Shown: positions 1 to 5,720 of the stretch, one piece after another
Layout: each line of letters starts with the position of its first letter
How positions within the stretch are numbered: position 1 is the stretch's first letter
Assembly (NCBI GenBank): GCA_910579115.1
Contig: CAJTSO010000001.1
Location: 127,106-136,848, forward strand
Direction of reading: 5' to 3'
DNA from: an uncultured Selenomonadaceae bacterium
Lineage (GTDB): Bacteria > Bacillota > Negativicutes > Selenomonadales > Selenomonadaceae
DNA: 9,743 bases
The notes under the pieces: model-generated
The model's input: only the letters and a program-made list of their open reading frames with translations
Told to the model about the DNA's origin: nothing
The model's database searches: none
Made by a program: the position numbers and the translations under genes

Positions 1-372
1 TTTTTTCTGGTCATGGCAGGCGCTCATCAGATCATCAGGGGCAAATCTTCTGCACTCTACAACGAAAAGAACCCCCTGAGGCGATACCACCTGAGCCGCT
101 TTATTGTACACGTTTCCCGGTGTTTCATAGAGGGCCAGCCCCTGCGCCAGGGCTTTGGCGGCCAAGGCTCCGCCCCTTTCCGTAGCCAGCTGCGCCGCGG
201 TTATAAAACCAAAGCGGATGCTCCAATCTCCCTTTTCTGCCGCTTTCAGGGCCTCCTCACAGAGGCGCGCCCCTTCCACCACAAAGGCCCGCTCCTTTTG
301 GCGGCCCTTGCTCTTCGCCAGGGAAGCGGCCAGTTTGACTTTGCCGTTGGCCGGACTTTCAATTCTTTCCAT
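1..372 (-). CDS. SpoU/TrmH-family RNA methyltransferase, N-terminal part (cut by window edge)
   Basis: An open frame of 124 codons starts at ATG 372 and runs off the left edge. The start MERIESPANGKVKLAASL followed by SKGRQKERAFVVEGARLCEE is the typical opening of SpoU-type 2'-O-ribose methyltransferases. In these, a small substrate-binding domain built around an F-V-[VI]-E-G motif (residues 29-33) precedes the SPOUT catalytic domain. The catalytic domain is outside the window, so the target nucleotide cannot be named. It lies downstream of rplT, a position where Firmicutes often carry a TrmH-like gene. A terminator-like hairpin separates it from rplT, so it may be expressed partly by read-through. 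The ribosome binding site (GAGGGG, six bases before the ATG) is modest. Family assignment is fairly sure and exact function is not. Confidence 0.85.
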   Translation of the reverse strand, partial: MERIESPANGKVKLAASLAKSKGRQKERAFVVEGARLCEEALKAAEKGDWSIRFGFITAAQLATERGGALAAKALAQGLALYETPGNVYNKAAQVVSPQGVLFVVECRRFAPDDLMSACHDQKK

Positions 373-388
373 AACTGCCCCTCAGAGT

Positions 389-421
389 AAAAAAGGAGCC
401 GCCATTAAGGACAGCTCCTTC
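389..421 (-). terminator. Probable intrinsic terminator after rplT
   Basis: Read on the minus strand, AAGGAGC and GCTCCTT form a 7-bp stem around a 14-base loop, followed directly by a run of six T. It begins about ten bases after the rplT stop codon and ends before the methyltransferase start, so it probably closes or attenuates the infC-rpmI-rplT transcript. Confidence 0.65.
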
Positions 422-431
422 AAAAACTCTA

Positions 432-785
432 TTACAGATTTGCCTTGGCCAGCTCAACGAACTTGCTGAAGGCAGCCGCATCACTGACTGCCAGCTCCGC
501 CAGCATCTTGCGATCAACCGCCACCCCGGCCTTGGTCAGCCCGCAGATGAAGCGGCTATATGCCAGGCCCTGGGGACGGACAGCGGCATTGATACGGGCG
601 ATCCAGAGGCGGCGGAAATCGCCCTTCTTGGTACGGCGGTCGGCGCGAGCATAGCTCAGAGCCTTCATCACTGTCTCGTTGGCTTTCTTGAACTGCTTGC
701 TGCGGGCTCCGCGATAGCCCTTCGCCAGCTTCAAAATCTTTTTATGGCGAGCATGAGCCGTAACGCCTGTTTTAACTCTCGGCAT
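432..785 (-). CDS. rplT: 50S ribosomal protein L20
   Basis: This 117-residue basic protein matches L20 over its full usual length. It has the start MPRVKTGVTAHARHKKILKL, the KGYRGARSKQFKKA region, and the C-terminal RLWIARINAAVR and SRFICGLTKAGVAVDRKMLAELA blocks. L20 binds 23S rRNA early in large-subunit assembly. In Firmicutes it also represses its own operon by binding the infC leader RNA. The ATG is preceded by GGAGG with eight bases of spacing. The gap to rpmI is 25 bases, consistent with one transcript from the promoter before infC. Nothing unusual is seen. Confidence 0.99.
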   Translation of the reverse strand: MPRVKTGVTAHARHKKILKLAKGYRGARSKQFKKANETVMKALSYARADRRTKKGDFRRLWIARINAAVRPQGLAYSRFICGLTKAGVAVDRKMLAELAVSDAAAFSKFVELAKANL

Positions 786-810
786 TGTATTTTCCTCCTA
801 AAATCAATAA

Positions 811-1008
811 TTACGCGTAGGGGAGCATATCCTTGACGCGCTGGTAATCGGCTGCGACAACAAGAGCGGCCTTACGCATATTGCGCTTACGCTTCGGGGT
901 CTTCTTCTCCAGGATATGGCTGTGATAGGCTTTTTTACGCTTGAATTCACCGGAACCGGTAACCGAGAACCGCTTTGCGGCGGCACGGCGGGTTTTCATC
1001 TTCGGCAT
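811..1008 (-). CDS. rpmI: 50S ribosomal protein L35
   Basis: This 65-residue, very basic protein shows the L35 pattern: MPKMKTRRAAAKRFSVTGSGEFKRKKA, then SHILEKKTPKRKRNMRKA. It is a small structural protein of the large ribosomal subunit. The length is normal for the family. Its GGAGG ribosome binding site lies inside the last codons of infC (the Lys-Gly-Gly-Lys end) and the ATG follows the infC stop after three bases. Translation is therefore likely coupled to infC. The infC-rpmI-rplT order is the conserved bacterial arrangement. Confidence 0.99.
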   Translation of the reverse strand: MPKMKTRRAAAKRFSVTGSGEFKRKKAYHSHILEKKTPKRKRNMRKAALVVAADYQRVKDMLPYA

Positions 1009-1011
1009 CTG

Positions 1012-1542
1012 TCATTTTCCTCCTTTATTCTGGGCTTTAGGCGCCAGAATCATTATCATATTGCGCCCCTCGACCTTGGCATCCCGCTCGATGGACACAC
1101 GATCCCTCAGCTCCTCGGCAACTTTGTCAAGAAGCTTGCGGCCCAGGTCCTGATGCGACATTTCACGGCCACGGAACATTATGGTCACCTTGACCTTGTT
1201 CCCTTCCTCAATGAATCGCAGGGCATTTTTAAGCTTCACCTCAAAATCGTGCTGTTCGATGCTGGGGTGCAGCTTAACCTCTTTAATGGTGATCACCTTT
1301 TGCTTTTTCCTGGCTTCCTTTTCCCGCTTCTGCTGCTCATAGCGATACTTTCCGAAGTCCATGATACGGCAGACAGGCGGGCGTGCTTTCGGCGCAACCT
1401 CGACAAGGTCCAGATGCTGTTCCGCAGCCATTTGCAGCGCATCACGGGTCAGCATGATACCCAGCTGCTCTCCTTCGGCGCTGGTTACCCGAACTTCCCG
1501 AATATGGATTTCTTCATTGACCCGCAGATTGTTCTTGCTAAT
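1012..1542 (-). CDS. infC: Translation initiation factor IF-3, AUU start
   Basis: The 176-residue product has the IF-3 N-terminal domain (SKNNLRVNEEIHIREVRV, then GEQLGIMLTRDAL). A lysine-rich linker (about residues 75-92) and the C-terminal domain follow (ITIKEVKLHPSIEQHDFEVK and KVKVTIMFRGREMSHQDLG). IF-3 binds the 30S subunit and checks start codons. The chosen start is ATT at 1542, placed seven bases after GGAGGTG. The longer open frame begins at a TTG upstream, but the ribosome binding site would then lie inside the coding sequence. Many bacteria use AUU for infC, which lets IF-3 restrain its own synthesis because it discriminates against non-standard starts. The leader upstream adds a second layer of control. 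Confidence 0.97.
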   Translation of the reverse strand: MSKNNLRVNEEIHIREVRVTSAEGEQLGIMLTRDALQMAAEQHLDLVEVAPKARPPVCRIMDFGKYRYEQQKREKEARKKQKVITIKEVKLHPSIEQHDFEVKLKNALRFIEEGNKVKVTIMFRGREMSHQDLGRKLLDKVAEELRDRVSIERDAKVEGRNMIMILAPKAQNKGGK

Positions 1543-1562
1543 GGAAAAACACCTCCACAAAT

Positions 1563-1590
1563 ACTAAACGGGGCGGCATAAGCCACCCCG
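1563..1590 (-). terminator. Leader terminator/attenuator hairpin before infC
   Basis: On the minus strand CGGGGTGGC pairs with GCCGCCCCG (9 bp, one G-U) across a TTAT loop, and TTTAGTATTT follows. It lies between the infC promoter and the infC ribosome binding site, so it can only act as a conditional terminator. A competing pairing is visible: GTCACC at 1661-1666 can pair with the GGTGGC of this stem (1582-1587). That is the layout expected of an antiterminator. Confidence 0.65.
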
Positions 1591-1680
1591 AAAATACACA
1601 GAACCCTGTCTGATACTGTTCAATATCGACCTGCCGACTGTTCATCGACCGGTGAGAAGCGGTGACCTCTGCTTTACTAC
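1569..1680 (-). ncRNA. L20-type leader RNA of the infC operon
   Basis: About 110 bases of non-coding sequence separate the predicted transcription start (near 1680) from the terminator hairpin. The segment contains GAGGTCACCGC near its 5' end, several short stems and the terminator. In Bacillus subtilis, L20 binds an infC leader that mimics its 23S rRNA site and causes premature termination. Position, size and the alternative GTCACC/GGTGGC pairing agree with that system. I recognise the class by location and structure, not by a covariance search. Confidence 0.7.
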
Positions 1681-1686
1681 CGGACG

Positions 1687-1716
1687 ATGATATCACGGCA
1701 GAGGCGTTTCAGTCAA
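1687..1716 (-). promoter_or_regulatory. Sigma-A promoter of infC-rpmI-rplT
   Basis: TTGACT (1711-1716) and TATCAT (1687-1692) are separated by 18 bases, with an extended -10 TG one base before the hexamer. The expected start is near 1680. The -35 element lies just beyond the stop codon of the zinc-ribbon gene, so the ribosomal operon is transcribed independently of it. Confidence 0.82.
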
Positions 1717-1719
1717 GGG

Positions 1720-2565
1720 TTATTTTTCCGAATACTGAAAAAAATCCGTTCCGGCAATGCGGCGGAAAACTGAATTACAGTCGGGACAGCTGAAATGGCC
1801 CAGCACATCATCAAAAGTGAGCTTCCCATCAACTATTCTCACCGGCTGACCTTCAATATATTTCATGGAACCGCCGCAACGGGGGCAGTCACAGCGCCCG
1901 CGCTCGTCCTTCTTCAGCTCCATTGGCGGCAGATCACCGGTGGCTTTTAGCTCCCGCTTGCCTGTATCGGCTGTCTGGGCAGGCGGCGCCTGCTGTCCTC
2001 CCGCTTGGGCAAGAGCTGGACTCTCTTCCGCCGCCGATACGACGCTTGAAAGGGCCGCTTTTGCGGAATCCAGCTGAAGGGAGCTTTTGCCAAAAATACT
2101 GCCCGTATGCCAGGTAAGGATGTGCCGGGTTCCCGATACTACTGATGCCTGATAAGAGATATCACAGTCCTCGCACTGATAAGCAGCTTCGACACTATCC
2201 TGCTTACCGGTATCATCAGCTGCCGGCTCCCCGTCAAATCGGGGAACCATCAGCTTGCCGCATTGGGGACAGAACATCTTCATTCTGGCGATCTGCCCCT
2301 CGCCCTGAGACTGCTCCTCCGGCAGACGAGAGCCTTCAGATTGTTTATCCAAGGGAAAGACGTCATAATAACCGGTATTCATTACTTCACGATAATAGAC
2401 ACCGCAGGTATAACACTCATATTTTACCTTTGCATTATCCATATCCAGTTTCCCATCAACAATGCGCACAGCTCCCCCATCTACAAAGCGCAGATTCTGA
2501 TGACACTGTGGACAGACAAAACCGTTCTCATTCTTCTCTAGCTGTTTCAAAGCCGTAAAAATCAC
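1720..2565 (-). CDS. Unknown protein with three CxxC/CxxC zinc ribbons
   Basis: I do not recognise the family. The 281-residue product contains three four-cysteine zinc-ribbon units: C18/C21 with C51/C54, C99/C102 with C131/C134, and C227/C230 with C260/C263. Units one and three are clear repeats of each other, since both carry VRIVDGKL between the cysteine pairs (from residues 33 and 242). An Ala/Gln/Pro-rich, probably flexible linker occupies about 180-215. There is no signal peptide or membrane segment. Duplicated ribbons usually bind nucleic acid or protein partners, but no function is claimed. The start is uncertain: GTG 2565 follows an in-frame TAG closely and lacks a good ribosome binding site. 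The gene sits between a glycosyltransferase and the infC promoter. Confidence 0.8.
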   Translation of the reverse strand: MIFTALKQLEKNENGFVCPQCHQNLRFVDGGAVRIVDGKLDMDNAKVKYECYTCGVYYREVMNTGYYDVFPLDKQSEGSRLPEEQSQGEGQIARMKMFCPQCGKLMVPRFDGEPAADDTGKQDSVEAAYQCEDCDISYQASVVSGTRHILTWHTGSIFGKSSLQLDSAKAALSSVVSAAEESPALAQAGGQQAPPAQTADTGKRELKATGDLPPMELKKDERGRCDCPRCGGSMKYIEGQPVRIVDGKLTFDDVLGHFSCPDCNSVFRRIAGTDFFQYSEK

Positions 2566-2624
2566 CCCGGACTATATACTTAAAAGCAATAATTTCGCTG
2601 ACAGCGCTCCTCGCGCTCCCTGCC

Positions 2625-2653
2625 ATTATATAATGTCCCGCCCTAAAAATAAA
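2625..2653 (-). promoter_or_regulatory. Possible weak promoter before the zinc-ribbon gene
   Basis: A perfect TATAAT (2625-2630, minus strand) lies about 60 bases upstream of the zinc-ribbon start. The matching -35 at 17 bases is poor (TTTATT). A small inverted repeat, AGCGC and GCGCT around five bases, follows in the leader. This rests mainly on the -10 hexamer. Confidence 0.33.
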
Positions 2654-2705
2654 TACCCCCGCGAAGCAAAAATGGAGATATTTTCCCATTTGCCATAGGA
2701 AATAT

Positions 2706-3902
2706 TTACCGGCTGTTCTCCTCCAGCTTCCGGAGGATTTCCCGGGCGATGTTTTCTGCCGCCTCCGGCCTTGCCAATTTCGCCGCCGCTTCCCGCATAG
2801 CCTCCAGCCTTCGGGGTAAGGACACTGCCTCCGCCACCATACTGCCAACGGTCTTGTCCTTACTTACCCACATCGCTGCCCCTCGCCGGGCAACATAGAC
2901 GGCATTTTCCGCCTCCGGCCCCGGGATCGGGCTGTGAAGCACCATCGGCAGGCGAAGAGCCAACGCCTCAGTTATGGTAAGCGCCCCCGGCTTCGATACG
3001 AGCAGGGTGGAAATTCTCATGAGATCATGGACCCGGTCAGTGTAGCCCCAAGCCCTTATTCGATGATGGGAATTGGCCGCCGCCTCCCGGGCAGAGTTGA
3101 AAAGTTCTTCATTCCTTCCCGCTACCACCAACAGCTCGAGGGGCTGAGAAACCTTTTCCAGTTCCTGGAGCACCTCCAATACTCCCCCCAGGCCAAGGCC
3201 TCCGCCCATCAGAAGAATCACCGGACGGGTGAGGTCCACATCAAGGGCCGCCGCAATTTCTTCCCTGTCCCTGGAATCCTCCGTTGCCGCGATGGGAATA
3301 CCGGTAACAAAAATCTGCTCCGGAGACAATCCCGCCGCTATCAGATCGGTTTTCATGGTTTCCCTGGCCACAAAGTACTGATCGATATGCTGATATATCC
3401 ACATTTGATGAATGGAATAATCGGTGATCACCGTGGCGGCGCCAAAGTCTCCGCCACGGCGGTCTGATCGGTACCAGGAAACCGCCCCTGCCGGAAAGGG
3501 ATGGGTCGACACGATCATATCCGGCCGGTATTTCTTCAGCAGCGCCTTTATGTCCGGCTGGGTCAAAAATGATATAATACTCTGAATGGACAGCCCCCCG
3601 TACCTGCCCCCGCTGAAGCGGTACATCAGATTGTAAAGATTAGGGACAAACCGCAGCATCAGCAGGTAAACACTCTTCATGAAAGCGTTTGCCCAGGAGG
3701 TTCCCCAACGGCTGAAATCCACGATTGAGACTCTAAGCCCGGGCCGGAGACCCACCAGCTCTCTGGCCACCGCCTCAGCCGCTTTCACATGGCCGGAGCC
3801 AATGGAGGCGGTAAGGATCAGGATGGAAGGGGCAGAGGGAGCAATCAGGCTCTTATTCGCCTGGCTGACGGCAGCAGGCAGTGAATTACAGGCTTCCGGC
3901 AT
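2706..3902 (-). CDS. GT28 glycosyltransferase, MGDG synthase/UgtP-like
   Basis: The 398-residue product has the two-domain layout of processive diacylglycerol glucosyltransferases and MGDG synthases. The N-terminal acceptor-binding domain opens with ILILTASIGSGH (residues 27-38), the family's glycine-rich G-x-G-H site. The C-terminal GT28 domain carries VILLMGGGLGLGGV, KPGALTITEALA and PIPGPEAENA, matching the UDP-sugar binding region. The inferred role is adding sugar from a UDP donor to a membrane lipid at the inner membrane face. Donor and acceptor cannot be read from sequence. Two ATGs are available: the one at 3908 touches the GGGAGGG ribosome binding site, while the one at 3902 has six bases of spacing and is preferred. 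MurG-type function is less likely. Confidence 0.88.
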   Translation of the reverse strand: MPEACNSLPAAVSQANKSLIAPSAPSILILTASIGSGHVKAAEAVARELVGLRPGLRVSIVDFSRWGTSWANAFMKSVYLLMLRFVPNLYNLMYRFSGGRYGGLSIQSIISFLTQPDIKALLKKYRPDMIVSTHPFPAGAVSWYRSDRRGGDFGAATVITDYSIHQMWIYQHIDQYFVARETMKTDLIAAGLSPEQIFVTGIPIAATEDSRDREEIAAALDVDLTRPVILLMGGGLGLGGVLEVLQELEKVSQPLELLVVAGRNEELFNSAREAAANSHHRIRAWGYTDRVHDLMRISTLLVSKPGALTITEALALRLPMVLHSPIPGPEAENAVYVARRGAAMWVSKDKTVGSMVAEAVSLPRRLEAMREAAAKLARPEAAENIAREILRKLEENSR

Positions 3903-3959
3903 TTCCATCCCTCCCTTCCCGATTAAAAACTATTCGGATAAAATCTGTAAGCAACCTAG

Positions 3960-3988
3960 ATTGTAATATTATTTACCGGTACAGGCAA
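3960..3988 (-). promoter_or_regulatory. Probable promoter of the glycosyltransferase gene
   Basis: TTGCCT (3983-3988) and TACAAT (3960-3965) are 17 bases apart on the minus strand, about 50 bases before the gene start. It is divergent from the tRNA promoter, whose -35 begins 20 bases away. Confidence 0.6.
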
Positions 3989-4007
3989 TAAGAAATTAAC
4001 AAAAATA

Positions 4008-4036
4008 TTGACAGTCTGAACACGGGTCTATATAAT
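4008..4036 (+). promoter_or_regulatory. Consensus sigma-A promoter of the tRNA operon
   Basis: A perfect TTGACA (4008-4013) and a perfect TATAAT (4031-4036) with 17-base spacing lie just before tRNA-Pro. The predicted start is near 4043, a few bases from the mature tRNA end. This is typical of a strongly expressed stable-RNA operon. Confidence 0.93.
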
Positions 4037-4046
4037 GTAGTTTCGT

Positions 4047-4123
4047 CGGGGCATAGCGCAGTTTGGTAGCGCACCTCGCTTGGGACGAGGGGGTCGCAGG
4101 TTCGAATCCTGTTGCTCCGACCA
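4047..4123 (+). tRNA. tRNA-Pro(UGG)
   Basis: A complete 77-base cloverleaf. The acceptor stem is CGGGGCA with TGCTCCG (one G-U), the D stem GCGC/GCGC, and the anticodon stem CCTCG/CGAGG around loop CTTGGGA (anticodon TGG). The T stem is GCAGG/CCTGT with TTCGAAT, and the 3' CCA is encoded. It is the first gene after the consensus promoter and is 12 bases ahead of tRNA-Arg. Confidence 0.97.
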
Positions 4124-4135
4124 CATTTGTATATT

Positions 4136-4212
4136 GCGCCAGTAGCTCAGTTGGATAGAGCATCGGTCTTCTAAACCGAGGGTCGGGGGTTCGAATCCCT
4201 CCTGACGCACCA
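4136..4212 (+). tRNA. tRNA-Arg(UCU), likely prophage integration site
   Basis: A 77-base cloverleaf with D stem GCTC/GAGC and anticodon stem TCGGT/ACCGA around CTTCTAA (anticodon TCT). The T stem is GGGGG/CCCTC and CCA is encoded. The acceptor stem GCGCCAG with CTGACGC has one C-A mismatch at position 4-69, where C-G is expected. The prophage begins immediately downstream of the 3' end, the usual place for tyrosine-integrase insertion. If the 3' half came with the phage, that would explain the mismatch, but the other prophage end is not visible. Confidence 0.95.
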
Positions 4213-4221
4213 GGAAAACAG

Positions 4222-4269
4222 AACACCCGCAAGGCTTGTGAATAATGCCTTGCGGGTGTTTTTGTTTTG
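4222..4269 (+). terminator. Strong intrinsic terminator of the tRNA operon
   Basis: AACACCCGCAAGGC pairs perfectly with GCCTTGCGGGTGTT (14 bp) around an 11-base loop, followed by a T-rich tail. It begins ten bases after the tRNA-Arg CCA. It protects the tRNA operon from converging prophage transcription, and may itself be phage-supplied if the att core is in the tRNA. Confidence 0.92.
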
Positions 4270-4280
4270 TTTAATTTTTC

Positions 4281-4331
4281 GTGGCGCACTTGTCAGAAAC
4301 AGGGTCATGTGGCGCACTTGTGGCGCACTTC
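4281..4331. repeat. Three copies of GTGGCGCACTT at the prophage junction
   Basis: GTGGCGCACTT occurs at 4281-4291, 4309-4319 and 4320-4330. The last two are directly abutting. The copies contain TGGCGCAC, which equals the 3' acceptor end that a fully paired tRNA-Arg would have. Their position between the tRNA terminator and the first prophage gene suggests integrase arm-type sites or att-derived repeats (inference). Confidence 0.85.
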
Positions 4332-4347
4332 GGGAAAATTATATCCA

Positions 4348-4806
4348 TCAGTGAGTCACCGCACTAATAGCTATTCCTGCAATAATCCCCCAAAGGACGT
4401 CCTGCCACTGTCGGCGTTTATTCATTTGTCTTTCCTTTTTGATTTGAGCGCTCAATATCTGCAATGATTTGTTTTGCTCGGCCAAGGTTTCGCCGGCAGT
4501 CTTCAAGGATTGCTTCGCGGCAATCAGCTCGCTTTCGACTTTCCTCAACGATTGCTTCGCCGTCTTCAAGTCGTTCAAGAGCATTGCCAAGCTCTCGCTG
4601 TCCGCTGTCGATAGCGTCTCCAGCGTCTCTAACAGCTCGGCCTGCTCCGAGATTATCTGCTTCAACTGCTCCCATTGTTCGGCCGACATCGTTACCGTCT
4701 CCGCCGGTTCTGCCGCAGCCGCCGAACAGCTGCCAACAAACAGCCAGCCCCAGCACAAGACCGACAAAGCAAAGGGCGCAGCGTAAAACTTTGTTTTCTT
4801 CCACAC
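4348..4806 (-). CDS. Candidate unimolecular spanin: signal peptide, coiled coil, C-terminal membrane helix
   Basis: The 152-residue product starts at GTG 4806, seven bases after GGGAGG and four bases after the endolysin stop. Residues 1-27 are a signal sequence (KK, then a hydrophobic core) ending in VGSC, a plausible lipobox with Cys27. Residues 42-125 are heptad-rich coiled coil with repeated KQSL-like units. Residues 136-150 form a hydrophobic helix (VLWGIIAGIAISAV). N-terminal lipidation, a periplasmic coiled coil and a C-terminal membrane anchor is the layout of phage T1 gp11, a u-spanin that joins inner and outer membranes. Against it, Lys/Arg 130-132 precede the last helix on the side that should be periplasmic. 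An alternative is a generic Rz-like or lysis accessory protein. An internal ATG (4425) with AAGGAA could also yield a 25-residue membrane peptide. Confidence 0.72.
   Translation of the reverse strand: MWKKTKFYAAPFALSVLCWGWLFVGSCSAAAAEPAETVTMSAEQWEQLKQIISEQAELLETLETLSTADSESLAMLLNDLKTAKQSLRKVESELIAAKQSLKTAGETLAEQNKSLQILSAQIKKERQMNKRRQWQDVLWGIIAGIAISAVTH
4418..4804 (-). other. Overlapping open frame inside the spanin gene, lipoprotein-like
   Basis: A second frame, starting at GTG 4804 only two bases after the spanin start, stays open for 128 codons. Its start is hydrophobic (FVGLVLGLAVCWQLFGGC), with a lipobox-like FGGC, and a polar helical tail follows. Gram-negative phages often nest Rz1 in another frame of Rz, so real overlap is conceivable. 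However, plus-strand frames are also open across this segment, which shows it is simply stop-poor. The coiled-coil frame looks much more protein-like. Treated as a possibility, not a gene call. Confidence 0.22.
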
Positions 4807-4810
4807 GTTC

Positions 4811-5359
4811 TCACCTCCCGCTAAAATAATCTGTGATGCCTCTGGCAATCGCCCGGGCGAAGTCATCCTGCCGATCGCGCAGCAGAAGGACATCGCCTGC
4901 GTGGTCAATAAAGGCCAGCTCTACTAACACGGCAGGCATATCCGTACCCCGGAGGACAGCCAAGTTCTCCCTCTCCTTAACGCCCCGATTAGTCAGACCC
5001 TCGAAAGTGTCCAGTATCTGATATTGGATACACTCCGCCAGCCGCCGGCCTTCAATGTCGTCAGGATAAGTTAAAGTTTCTACCCCGTGAGCTGCTCCAT
5101 TGAAAGCGTTGCAGTGTATACTTACAAAAATATCAGCTTTCCAGGCGTTGGCCGCCCGGCAAATTCCGGAAAGGCTTTCACTTTGCAGCAGTTTTACTTC
5201 GCACCCGGCGGCCGTCAGGTATTTCCCGGCAAGCTGCCCGACTGCGAGGGCTATTTCATTTTCATACAGGTCTAAAAACTCATTGCAGGCTCCCGGATCA
5301 TAATCCGGCGTTCCTTTGAGATCCAGCTCATCGTGGCCGGGGTTCAGAAATACTTTCAT
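4811..5359 (-). CDS. N-acetylmuramoyl-L-alanine amidase (Amidase_3), phage endolysin
   Basis: The 182-residue protein is a single Amidase_3 domain that cuts the amide bond between muramic acid and the stem peptide. All expected zinc and catalytic residues are visible: His9 (NPGHD), Glu35 (YENEIAL), His82 (SIHCNA) and Glu147 (VLVELAFI). There is no signal peptide, and no LysM, SH3 or repeat domain for wall binding, so it needs a holin for release. Endolysins of monoderm hosts usually carry a wall-binding domain, and its absence suits a diderm host. The ATG at 5359 is chosen because AAGGAGG lies eight bases upstream. An ATG eight codons earlier has no binding site. The stop codon lies in the ribosome binding site of the spanin candidate, so the two are coupled. 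Confidence 0.95.
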   Translation of the reverse strand: MKVFLNPGHDELDLKGTPDYDPGACNEFLDLYENEIALAVGQLAGKYLTAAGCEVKLLQSESLSGICRAANAWKADIFVSIHCNAFNGAAHGVETLTYPDDIEGRRLAECIQYQILDTFEGLTNRGVKERENLAVLRGTDMPAVLVELAFIDHAGDVLLLRDRQDDFARAIARGITDYFSGR

Positions 5360-5384
5360 TTTATTTTCCTCCTTTTTTAACATA

Positions 5385-5412
5385 AGAAAACCCGCCCATC
5401 CCTGAGCGGGTT
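5385..5412 (-). terminator. Hairpin just ahead of the endolysin gene
   Basis: On the minus strand AACCCGC and GCGGGTT form a 7-bp stem around a 10-base loop, followed by TTCTT. It lies between the 81-residue gene and the endolysin ribosome binding site. It can end the upstream unit or attenuate endolysin expression. The T tail is short. Confidence 0.5.
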
Positions 5413-5460
5413 CCCATATTATTGATTGTTCTTTACTCTTTTACGGCGGGCGCGTTCCAG

Positions 5461-5706
5461 CTATCCCATTGTTTCCGGGAGCAAGCTACCATTTTGTATC
5501 ATTCGGTATATGATCCTGGTAATCGCCCGGGTCACTGCGTCGGTATCATAAAAAGTTTCAGGCATTGGGCTTTCTCCATTCCAGGGAGATAGACCCCGAC
5601 GGGTTCTTTCACAAACAATGCTCTTCACACCCAGTGTCTGTTCCATGATGTACTGTTCCCTGCATATTTCTGCAATACGATTCGCCAAAGCTTCTTTAAC
5701 CGTCAT
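5461..5706 (-). CDS. Unknown 81-residue protein
   Basis: I do not recognise this protein. It is a small soluble product starting MTVKEALANRIAEICREQ. A middle segment is rich in polar residues (TRRGLSPWNGESPMPETFYD), and a helical C-terminal part follows (DAVTRAITRIIYRMIQNG). No membrane helix, metal site or clear DNA-binding motif is visible. The ATG lies 14 bases after the Rha stop, with a modest AAGGCGG binding site, so it probably belongs to the ribbon-helix-helix/Rha transcript. A hairpin follows before the endolysin. A helix-turn-helix or partner protein of the regulator upstream is possible, but nothing in the sequence shows it. Confidence 0.75.
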   Translation of the reverse strand: MTVKEALANRIAEICREQYIMEQTLGVKSIVCERTRRGLSPWNGESPMPETFYDTDAVTRAITRIIYRMIQNGSLLPETMG

Positions 5707-5720
5707 ACTACCGCCGCCTT

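Noticed and set aside
916..1581. Long plus-strand open frame of about 220 codons across infC and rpmI
   Set aside because: It is antisense to two unmistakable ribosomal-operon genes and lacks its own ribosome binding site.
2528..2848. Minus-strand frame between the zinc-ribbon and glycosyltransferase genes, with a 32-codon ATG frame at its end
   Set aside because: Most of it overlaps the glycosyltransferase in another frame. The ATG part has no binding site and no recognisable features.
3996..4289. Minus-strand frames antisense to the two tRNA genes (containing GFEPPT-like and GFEPATP-like strings)
   Set aside because: These are the well-known spurious translations of tRNA genes, since the TTCGAATCC T-loop reads as such peptides.
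4281..4331. A CRISPR-like array at the GTGGCGCACTT repeats
   Set aside because: The units are only 11 bp, two copies abut without a spacer, and there are no cas genes. Integrase-related repeats fit better.
4464..4829. Plus-strand open frames opposite the spanin candidate
   Set aside because: They are Ser/Arg/Pro-rich shadow frames with no start signals. Their presence shows that the segment is stop-poor.
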